Shown here piece after piece: positions 47,440-57,448 of a DNA stretch of 64,000 nucleotides; position 1 is the first letter of the stretch, and the number at the start of each line of letters is the position of its first letter. The notes below the pieces were generated by a model that saw nothing but the letters and a program-made list of their open reading frames with translations, was not told the origin of the DNA and ran no database searches. Source of the stretch: Lactarius indigo (lineage: Eukaryota; Basidiomycota; Agaricomycetes; Russulales; Russulaceae); NCBI GenBank assembly GCA_025766275.1, contig JAFKAC010000002.1, positions 3,162,001 to 3,226,000 of the forward strand, written 5' to 3'. Made by a program: the position numbers and the translations under genes.

Positions 47440-49560
47440 AAAAAAAAAAACACTATTTTAGGTTACCTCTCAATGCTTCTTCACTACTCTCATTCTGGCA
47501 CTATTCCTCCTCTTCTCCTGGGCTGTTCATTTTTTTTTCTCATCCTTCCTGCATGCCACCCTTCACGATCAACCTTGATGTGCCATCTGGTTGCCTCAGT
47601 GGGAGTGTTTGTTGTTCCCTCCCTCCCATCTCATGTCGGCGTTCTTCAAGCTGTTCAAGGCATGGTTGCTTGGTTCTCTGTCCTCTGTTGTCCCCTCTAT
47701 CCACACGCCACCCTTTGTGAGCAGCCTTGACGTGCCATCTGGTTGTTCACGGTGGAGATGTTCATTGCCCCCCTTTCCGTTCCCCCCGTTCCCACCTGGC
47801 GTCCACAACGTCTTTTCTCGTCCTTTCTCCACAGCACACTTAACCTTGATGTGCCATCTGATTGACATGGTGAGAGTTTCTTCTTACCTAGGTGATGCTC
47901 ATTGTTTGTCTGACCTCTGTTGGAGGCCTAGAAGCTCGATTGTACCTCCTGCATTGAAATACGACCTTCTCAGTATTCTCTGAACACCCCAGCGATGCAC
48001 AAGTCCTGAGTGCGTTGTGATCTACCTTCAGAGAGCATCATCACTGACCAAGAGTCCCCCAAGAACAGTGCGCCCCTGATACACAGGCCCTTTGTCCTGG
48101 GGAAGTCCTTAAATGGAGGCCGACCATGGCAACCCCCCTGTGGCCCACAAGGGCATCAGGGAAGTAGCCTCCGTCGCCCTTGGGGCAGTGGGAGGTAAAT
48201 TCCCCAGTGACCAGCCTGGGCCTGTTGCTGATTCCGAGTAACATTGGTTGCAGTGCACTGTTGGCCTGCCTGACTGACGAGGAGCAGCTGCGCTCACCCA
48301 AAGACGAAGTCACTTTGTCAGCGGATTCAGGCAAGGTGCACCGCACCACACCGCACTGCGCGTCATTTACCACCGCTTCAAAGAAGAAGACTTATACGTC
48401 CCGTACCTCGTGCCCGCCAAGCACCATTGCTAGACCCAAAGCCCCCGGCGGAGATGTGCCCCCACTATGTGGGCCTCTTGTTCAGCTGGGAAAGGCCCCA
48501 TTGTTACGTTTCGACTTGAATGGCAGACTCATGAACCCTTACTGTACCGGTTGTGACTACGGCGGTAAGGTAGATTAGTCACGGACTTGCGGCCTTAGGC
48601 CTTACGATGGTGATACGATAGTGCGATAGGCGATTGTGTACGATAGCTGACTGAGCGGTGCCTTGGTGACTCGATACTAGTACAGGTACTAGTAGTATTA
48701 GTGTTTGAGATGTTTCTGCGATACGTTGGACGCTACTTTACTGTGACTCATAGCAGCACTTGAAAGCCTGCTTTTCTTGTATTTAAGATAGTTTGCAAAG
48801 ATCAAGATACGCCATCTTGGTCTTCTTGAATCGTCACTTGCTTCCCTTTCCATTTCTCTCGCCCTTCTCTTATCTTCACCACATCTATCAGAGTTAGCAG
48901 GACTTGCTGGTGTACCTTCGAGTATTCACTAAAGCAAGAGCACGGACCTTCAAGTCATCATGACTATTAGCTAAGTTGTTACTGCCCTCATTGAGCTCAA
49001 GTCAAGCTAACGTTGTCACAATGTTACACCTGTGAAGCCTGTAGCTGGGTTAGAACACATTGGTCCCTCAACTGCCCGCAAGGGCAACCCTCATGTGGCC
49101 TCCGTCATTTGCCTAGTGCTGGTGGGAGACCCAAATCCTCCTGCAGCCAGTGGAGCGGTCCATACAAGCAGGCAGGTAAGGGGAGTGCCGACAGGGTGTC
49201 AAGTAGGGGCAGCGGGCCTATGGTCCCGCTTAAGCTCTCTGATTCAAGTGACGGATACTTCCACGCTGAGGGATTATGACCCAAGGGGGAGGGATGATTA
49301 ACATATGTCAACCTTACCTCCTCGTTGGGATGTCCCACACAGTGCAATGCATAAATCCAACCTGGTCACTGGTCTTGTGAAGCTGTCTTGGAGCAGGGTG
49401 ATTCCATGTCAGGAACATTGGACAAGAGGAATGTGAGGCAAGGTGGGAGTTGTAAGCTATCACTCATCCCGGGCCTACTGGTACGTGCTCAGCTATCGGA
49501 TGTAAGTGCTACACATTTCTCTAATAATTTTAGTTCTCACGAGAGCGTCACCAGAAGCTT
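47440..49560 (+). repeat. Interspersed repeat R1, copy 4
   Basis: Counterpart of copy 2. The tandem part is at 47540-47790 (two units, one fewer than on the left). It is interrupted by the LTR-D solo LTR at 48502-49028. The 3' part reaches about 49560, where arm-specific sequence begins. Confidence 0.75.
48502..49028 (+). mobile_element. LTR-D solo LTR, decayed TSD
   Basis: TGTTACG to GTTACA, 527 bp, related to the Gypsy-2 LTR (57002-57448) through shared blocks such as ccatcttggtcttctt. The empty site in the left arm reads ggccccgtgaagcc. The flanks here are cccat and cctgt, each one CpG transition away from cccgt, so the 5-bp duplication has decayed on both sides. Confidence 0.8.
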
Positions 49561-51045
49561 TGCAGGCCTCCTCAGCACCATCTCAAAATCCAGACAGAAC
49601 AGATGGATGCCAGCATTTTTCAATAGACAGTCATTCTGTATGTGGGCGATGCCTGATGGCCCGTTTATGGAGTAACGCAGCTTATGACTTCCCTCACAGA
49701 ACTCTCATGGCGGTGAGCAAGGAAGCAATGCGAATATCCTTGCCCTCATTGAGCGGATTGCAAAGGACATTGACCCCACTCACGGGAACGAGTTGCAAGT
49801 CCTTGGAAAACAGGATGCGCTTCTGACTTATGACTTCTATACCTTGACCCTCATTTGAACCCCCCTCAGTTGGACAGCACGCTAAGTCACAGTCCCATTT
49901 TTGATTTTGGGACTCCACTGATGACTTGGTGGGTGTCACGCCCCCTTCCATTTTTAGAAGGCAGTCAGCCGCCCAAATCAAGCCCCAACATAGCATGGGT
50001 CGGCAAGCGTGACGGATGGCCATTTTTCCAAGCTTGCAACATAACATATTTTAACAGTCAGAGGATGTTAAGGAGCCATGCAGGACATCATGTATTTAAT
50101 TTGGTAACAATTCAGCCAGAAATAAGTGAGAAATGAAAAGTGTCCAACTTGGGGGCAGTGAATTAGGGCCAAGGTATAGTACATCTATCTAGACTCCTGT
50201 TGGCAAAATTGTTATTATGTCCTGCACGTGATCCTTTTCCAACACCCCATACGCCGCAAGCTCCCAAGAGTTCGGGGCCTATGCTGAGGGTATGGATGAT
50301 CAGAGAGTTAAATAGAAGTCGAAGGTTGCAACTGAATGACTCACAAAGCGATTATAGGAGAGAAGATTTGTGAAGAGCACCATGCATAATCCTGTCACCA
50401 CATAGGGAAAAACCCCTCACTTGATGCCATCTCTTGCGGCGTCCTTCTCCTTCCAATTTAATAGAAGCTGAGAAGCAGTCAGGTCTATTCCTGTCACATC
50501 TACCTTCTAGACCTGACTCTGGTTGGCTCCCATGACAATCCATTCCTTCCTATTGACTCTGTAATGACCGACGACTGAATGTCCCATTTTGAACTGCCTG
50601 TACCTGTCTCACAAGACTTATGTAGGGTTGACATCAGTCTCTGGCCTCCGATGTGGAAGACGTCGTGGATGGGAAGGCTGTGATACTTTGTACATCAAAT
50701 CTTTCTCTGGATATGCAGGCGTGTCTAAATTGTCCTTTTAAGTGACTGGTATTTGCCCATGTTGCTGAGAATACACCACTTCCGGACTGAGCGGTGAAGT
50801 CAAACCTGTCCTGCATCGTGGGTGCCATAACCAAGTGAACAACAGAAATGGTGAATGGTGCAGATGATCATGATACTGACCATCGATCATAGAACCCTAC
50901 TAGTACTTTAATTCGGTCCATGTTCAAGTTCAATTCAGTGCCGTGTTTGCTTGAGTTGGACTGTAGACCATATAATTAATCCATCTACTAGTATTGAGCC
51001 ACAATTCCCCGCTTTCGTTTTGTCTATCAGCCTAATACTATTACG

Positions 51046-52723
51046 ATGGACGATCTTGTCCGGCTCCTCTGTATTCTCATTGATGACGATCTCAAGGTCC
51101 ACGACTTTCCATTCACCATCAAGGTACCCATCAGAGAAGAAGTTGGTGGGATCATCCGCTACGTGAAAGAGGTCACTCCTTCGCTTAGGGACAAAGATCA
51201 CGGGAAATTCAGGTTCTACAAGCCTCCTTTGAACCACCCTATCCATGTTTCGGATCCACACCCCGGGTTTCAATTGACTACAGAACACCTCAGGAGTCCC
51301 CTGTATGTACCATGCAGCATTAGTGAGGAGTTTTTGGAGAATGGTGATGACTGTCGTTTTGATATTGATGTCATTGTTCAGATTGATTCTGGGGAACGTG
51401 GTAAGTCTTTCTACTTTCTGTGAAAAGATATGTCTGACGCTCTCTCACTGGCACAGGTGGTGTTGTCTTATGCACGTGAACTTTACCCACAGAGTCAAGC
51501 ACTAGCTTGCTTCGCTATCTTACACTCCATTTGTTGAACCGCAACAAAATACAACTCCCTCTCGAACCCCAGCTTCGGAGTAATAATATCAGTGAAACGG
51601 AAGACAATTTACTGCCAGGGTTTGTTGTGCAACTTGAGCAAGAGTTGCATCGCCCGCGTTCTATACAGCCTGACAACGACATAAGTCCTGCCGCATGACT
51701 TGATGTGGTCTCACCAAGCACCAGTCAATTTCAGATGATGGCACAGTGTCTGTTAACTACTGTGAAGTTGGTCCTTGAAGACAGGACCTTTCGCGAATAT
51801 TTCACTGACTCAGACCCACAAGACAGTTCTGGTTCTGAGATGCGCTGCGTGACAGCTATTGAGGCTCTTCATTATGCCAACACCCTCATCAACCACCACC
51901 TCTCAGATCAAGAGGCATACAGAGAGAAAGCGGTGTCACACATATATAGTCTCCTAAGGAGATTCACTACCGATCCCCCCTCTCCACATGGTATAAGGTC
52001 ATAGTTGTGAGTTATAATTTTTGATGCAATTTGTAATTCTAATTTGCTCGATAGCGATGTCACATGGTCTCTCCGCCTGGTCATGGCCAGGGAGACCGAT
52101 CAAACCCTATGCCAGTATACCCCTCATAGCGACTTTTTCATGAGTATCGGGGGATTCCTGCATGTATTACTAGAGATATGTTCTGACAAGGTCAAGAAAA
52201 GGGACCAGCATCGTATGCTTCTACAGGCCTCTTGCCTTGTTCGCCTGGGCAACAAGCTAATCACAGACAAGTCCCCCTTCGAATCCTCCACATTCTTTGT
52301 CAAAGCAATCTATATTGACCACAACTACAACGCCATTGAATACACGTTATACCAGAAAGGATCAGAACCTGGCAATGATAAGGTACATTTCCACTTATTA
52401 TTACATGAAAAGAGGGACTAACATGCATGTGGTAGGTTGAATATTGTATGACACGCTACAAGCTTACTAACAGACACGACATGTTCACACTTATCTTCCG
52501 AATTTACAACTTACTCCCTTCAATAAGGGCTTTGCACGCAAGGCTCCCTCCACAGTTGAGCGAGATCCTGTTGTCAACCCTGACTGAGACCAAGGGCTTC
52601 CCATATGCAACAGGCCAGGGGAAGCATAGCACTGAGGACAGTCTTGGTGGGCATTCCAAACAGAGGAATCAACAGAGTAGTCCCTCATCTGCGACAGGAA
52701 CAACAAAGGGAACAACTTTGTAG
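51046..52723 (+). pseudogene. CRN-like gene without kinase, right-arm copy of gene A
   Basis: Exons are 51046-51400, 51493-51680, 51735-52006, 52055-52382 and 52436-52723, placed by alignment to gene B. Exon 1 encodes a ubiquitin-like header of about 75 residues (LLCILIDDDLKVHDF, VKEVTPSLRDKDHGKFRFYK), as in the header of Crinkler/CR effector proteins. The middle region matches gene B throughout (FVVQLEQEL, EKAVSHIYSLLRRFTT, LLQASCLVRLGNKL). Two lesions are clear. The donor at 51681 reads ATAAGT where gene B has GTGAGC, leaving a TGA in the retained intron. TAG at 52002-52004 replaces a CAG codon. The kinase domain is absent. Confidence 0.7.
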
Positions 52724-53100
52724 TATTCAAAGGTGTACACACTCTTCTAGGGAGACACAAGCATTGTACCATATCTACTTTGTAGGAGTATCAGATTCGC
52801 TCGTCACTTGTCCAATCCTGCGTTTCGTCTCCATTTCTGGTTGTTCAGTAACTTCCGTGGACCCATCACTTACCCCCCATTATTGCTCATGTACAACCGA
52901 TTGGATGCCTGATGGACGCAAGCTTACAGTAACCATTTAATATTACTACTTAGTACACACATCGTCTCAAATGTAGTCTCGGCTATGACCAGTCTGTACC
53001 CATGGTATGCACCCTGGGTGGAGAAAATTAAAATTTATGTAATGTCGAGATCCAATTTGTCCATGTTTACATCCAGTTTGTCCATATTTACAATTCACGA

Positions 53101-55541
53101 ATGTATGACACCTTGTCCCCTGGTTACGTTACAAGTATTATGATGGAGGATTCTACCACAGTCTGGCTCATCTGTATCCTCATTGATGACGACCTCAAGA
53201 TCTGCGACTCTCCTTTCAGTGTCACAGTGCCCTCTTCAGAGGATTTTGGTGGAGTTATCCACTATGTGAAAGAGGTCACCCCTTCACTAAGGGACAAAGA
53301 TCATGGAAAATTCAGGTTCTACAAGCCTCCTTCAGACCACCCTATCCATGTTTCACATTCACTCCACGGGTTTCAATTGACTTGAGAGTGCCTCGGAAGT
53401 GTCCTGTTAATAACCTGCAAAGTTGGAGAAGAGTTTCAGAAGAAGGATGCCGACTGTCATTTTGATATTGATGTCATTGTTCATGTGGATTCCGGGAAAC
53501 ATGGTACGCCTTTCTACTTTCTGGTGGAAAATATATGTCTGATGCTCTCTCACTGGTACATGTGATGTTGTCTTGCTCACTTTACTCAAAACAGAGTCGA
53601 GTAATAGCTGGCTTTGTCATGTTACATTTCATTTGCGAAACTGTGATGAAATCCAACTCTTCCCTGAGGCCCAGCTTTTTGACAACAATCTCAGAGAGTC
53701 GCCAGAGGACAAATTACCACCGGAGTTTGTTGTGCAACTTGAGCAAGAATTGAGTCTCCCCCATTCCCCTTGGCAGGATGTGAGCCTTGCAGCGTGACCT
53801 GGTGTAATCTTACTGAACACGATCCAATTTCAGATGACAACACTGTCTTTGTTGGGTTCTGTGAAGATGCTCCTTGGAAACAAGGCCTTTTGCAAACATT
53901 TCACAGACCCAAAAGATGGTTCTGATTCAGGGATGCACCATGTTACAGCTGTCAAACTTCTCCATTATATTGACGTCCTCCTTGACCAGCACCTCTTGAA
54001 TCAAGAGGCATATAGAGATAAGGCGGTGTCACACATATATAGTCTCCTAAGAAGATTCACTACCACATCCCCCCCTCAACACGATGTTAAGTTCCAGTTG
54101 TGAGCCATGATTCCTTATGTAATCAATCACTCTGAATCACGTCATTATTATTAGTGATGTCCCATGGCCCTTTCATCTGCTTGTAGAGACCATCCGAGAT
54201 GCCATGCTTTACCAATATACGCCTTGTAGCAACTTCTCCATAAGTATCAAAGACTTTCCATATTTGCTACTCGGAGTGTCTCCCAATACGTCTCACAAGG
54301 GGGAGATCCATACTGTGCTTCTGCAGGCCTCTTGCCTTGTCCGCTTGGGCAACACACTACTCAAGGACAAGTCCTCTACGTTCTTCATAAAAGCAATTCA
54401 TGTTACCTATGACTACCGTGCCGTGGAATACATGTTATATCAAAATGGGCCAGGACCAAATAACGATAATGTAGTGTTTCTGCATATTGTCGCATGAGAA
54501 AGAGACTGACACTTGTGGAAGGTCAACTATTGCAAGATGTCTCACGATCTTTCTAACAGACACAAGATGTTCGCGTTCGTCTTCTGCATTTACAACTTCC
54601 TCCATTCAATGAAAGCTCTGCACAAAAAACTTTCTCCCCAGCTAGCCTCTGCGCTAGCATCAATTTTGACTGAGACTGAAAACCTCCCATGTCTCACAAG
54701 GGAGCCTGGCTCTGATGACGTTGGTTCTTCAACGTGGTGGGACCAAGCGAGCAGAGACTCATTGGCGACAGGAGTCACTTTTCGAAACCCAAGAGTGCAG
54801 GCACTCATCCAAAGAGACGGCTACACATTACTCCCAGAGGGCGGTGCGCAGCTGAAGCCAACAATAGGCAAGGCTATCTCAAGTTATGGTCACATAGGCA
54901 CAGTCACTCTCAAGCTCCTTGACAGTGCGACGGAAAAGCTTGAAATTCTCAGGCACTTACAGGTGATCCAATCAGAGTCCAATTGGATCAATCATACCGT
55001 CAAGTTGCTAGATGTTATCCAACTTAATATCCCCCCTACTAGCACTGTTCGCAATGTGATTGTGATGCCATGGCAAATGCCATTGACTTGATGCTTGAGG
55101 GAAGCCTACTTTCCCCATGCGGTGGAGTTGCTTCACATCCAATTCCTAGAAGGGGTCGCATTTCTACACGAGTTCAGAGTTTCTCACCTTGATTTGAAGC
55201 CTGGGAACGTCCTTGTCGATGGCGGGCACACCTTGCTGTCACCACGGTTGTCAATCATCGACTTTGGACTTTCCATTTTTGTGGAAAGCGAAGAGACCTT
55301 GGTTGAGGGCTTTCGTGGGACTCCTTCTTGGGTCGCCCCAGAAGCCAGAACTGAACATGGACCCACAATGAAATATAGTGTGGTCCTGGCTGACTGGTGG
55401 TCTTGTGGACAAATGCTCAAGTACTTCGCAAGCTTCCTTCTGGCCGGTGGGGCTTCAGTTTGGGGGTTCACATATACTGGACTACTTAGTCTGGATCCAA
55501 GACAGAGGCCTCCGTTGACCACAGTACTCTGGGAACTTTGA
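53101..55541 (+). pseudogene. CRN-like kinase gene, right-arm copy of gene B
   Basis: Exons are 53101-53503, 53595-53779, 53834-54099, 54155-54470 and 54522-55541; introns are 91, 54, 55 and 51 bp and all joins keep the frame. Residues 1-90 are a Crinkler-type header (LICILIDDDLKICDSPFSV). A helical-looking middle follows. The kinase domain begins at about 54830 with a glycine loop and lysine (YGHIGTVTLKLL) and hinge VIVMPW. The C-lobe has HLDLKPGN, IIDFG, SWVAPE, DWWSCG and DPRQRP. Catalytic residues are present. In-frame TGAs lie at 53383, 55089 and 55539; after the last the frame runs on to a gtaagt donor near 55610. In CR proteins a header and linker precede an enzymatic domain thought to act in the nucleus; here that role is by family only. 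Confidence 0.75.
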
Positions 55542-55619
55542 GGGATGAGTGCTGGAAAGCACAGCAATGATGGGTTTGATGGGTTTGTGACACAGAAACA
55601 GTGTCGTGTGGTAAGTCTT

Positions 55620-56299
55620 GGTTTATCATTTCTTCGTTGTGCATGCGCACTCAGTTTCTAGACTTGTGTGCAGTGCAATCCTTCCTGATCCAACATGTAT
55701 ATTCCACACTGGTATGATGTATGAAAGTGCGTGACGACACGAGGTCTGGTTGTGTTCCACCTTCATATAATGATTGTTTTACAGTTTTTTGGGACTTGTA
55801 TTGGTAGTGCCGCTCTCCCTTGGTGTGAAAGTGTTGTTCATTGTAATTGTGAATTCAATCTTAGGTGATGATGGGTGTGAGAAATATTCCCAACTGAATA
55901 ACATTCTTAGATAAGTTGGTGCATTCTTTGCCTGATCAGGGAAGGTAGGGCAGGTCTGTTTCTTGTTCTTGAGAGCTGATACATATGAGTCAGAATAATA
56001 TTATGAATTTCTCAGACTACTGTAAGTTAGTAGTACATGAGTCCTCGCACAACAACTTGGCCGCTTCACCCCCTTCTGTATACTCACTACTCTCTACAAT
56101 AGTCCTCAGTCCTCAGGCATTAAGTTCATGCTATCAGGATGATATCAAAACAGAGAGCAACTGTCGAAATGGAGAAACTTGAATTTGAGAATGGTGAGAT
56201 CGACCACCTGATAAATGTTGCACGTGCAGATAGCCAAACAGTCAATAATATAACGCATGACAACAAGCTGCCCACTCAGCTCCGATTCCCGATCTGCAC
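55620..56299. other. Intra-arm sequence downstream of gene B
   Basis: Identical to 22926-23605 on the left. A short open stretch at 56139-56280 (KQRATVEMEKLEFENGEIDH) may be a further exon of gene B after the gtaagt donor. No other feature was recognised. Confidence 0.4.
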
Positions 56300-57001
56300 C
56301 ATTTCCCCTCCTCTTCACTGTTCATGTTTTTCTCACCGTTCCTGCATGCCACCCTTCATGAGCAACCTCAACGTGCCGTCTGGTTGCCTCAGTGGGAATG
56401 TTCGTTGCCCCCCCTACGTGGGCCTCTTGTTCAGCCGGGGAAGGCCCCATGAAGCCTGTAGCTGGGTTAGAACACATTGGTCCCTCGACTTCCTGCAAGG
56501 GCAACCCTCATGTGGCCTCCATCGTTTGCCTAGTGCCGGCGGGAGACCCGAATCCTCCTGCAGCCAGTGGAGTGGTCCATACAAGCAGGCAGGTAAGGGG
56601 AGTGCCGACAGGGTGTCGAGTAGGGGCAGCGGGCCTACAATCCTGCTTAAGCTCTCTGATTCAGGTGACGGATTCATGACTGTCAGGAGGAAGGCACGTT
56701 TGAAGGGATGGCTGACTTTTTGTCAACGTCGCCTCAAATGTTAAGGCAGACTCACATGCTTCTGCGTTGAAGAGGTCCAACCTAAGGGGAAGAAAGGACT
56801 GTCTTTGTCGGTCCTGCCACCCCTCTCTCATTGGTATATCCTACTCAGTGCGTCCTGTGCTGGCCTGTACCCTTATGTGTTGGACCCCTTACCCAAGTGC
56901 TCCACTTACTCCAGTGAGTGTGGACATGGGTTCAACTTCAGGGTACCTTTCACAAGCGACCTTCTGCGTCCTGGAGGTTCTGCGGTGGCAAGCCGTGTTG
57001 G
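56300..57001 (+). repeat. Interspersed repeat R1, copy 5, internally deleted and truncated
   Basis: Starts like copy 1 with one tandem unit. It jumps at 56413 to the GC-rich middle (tacgtgggcctcttgttcag), omitting about 0.85 kb, and is cut at 57001 by the Gypsy-2 LTR. Differences from copy 1 are mostly transitions. Confidence 0.75.
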
Positions 57002-57448
57002 TGTTACGGTACAGACTGATCATGTGTTGTGAATGACTCATAGCCGGTTATGACTACGGCCCGATAGTAGTATTAGTCATGGACTCTTACATCACATCAG
57101 TCAGCATAGTAGTTCGCATGTGATTGTGACTCATGTATGTTCCAAGTGGCGCTTTAAAGCCCGCATGTATTTGTATAAGTAGTCGCTTCAGAAGACCAAG
57201 AATCTCCATCTTGGTCTTCTTCAATCCACCACTTGCCCCGTTTTCTGTCTGCCTTAGTCTCAGACTAAGTACCTCTATCCGTATCCACCAAGGGATACCT
57301 CTCTTTCATCATTTTGCTGCAGTGTGTGCCAGTAGCACCCCTGTTCAGCTTGTGTTGGGTTGACACGTGATCCCCATTCACCTACCCTCACTAAGTCGAC
57401 TACGCCTATTCTGAGTCCAAGTTGGACTAACACCGGTGGAGTGTAACA
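57002..57448 (+). mobile_element. Gypsy-2 5' LTR
   Basis: Starts TGTTAC and ends GTAACA, 447 bp, with a perfect 6-base inverted end. TTTGTATAAGTAG near 57170 is the likely TATA box. The sequence after it, attaagaccaag, does not match a primer-binding site I can name. Confidence 0.8.

Larger units (their letters stand above)
47545..57001. repeat. Right arm of large inverted duplication
   Basis: Reverse-complement match of 21377-31805. The spacer between the arms is about 15.7 kb. Homology passes through 56413, where about 0.85 kb of R1 present on the left is missing, and is cut at 57001 by the 5' LTR of Gypsy-2. The arm may continue beyond the 3' LTR of that element, outside the window. Confidence 0.9.

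Noticed and set aside
53504..53594. Loss of the first acceptor in CRN gene B
   Set aside because: The nearer tacat looked like a lost acceptor, but the in-frame acceptor is the downstream acag at 53591-53594, and gene A uses the equivalent site.
53383..55091. TGA read as selenocysteine in the kinase gene
   Set aside because: Fungi of this group are not known to use it, and TGA decay is seen in all transposons of the window.
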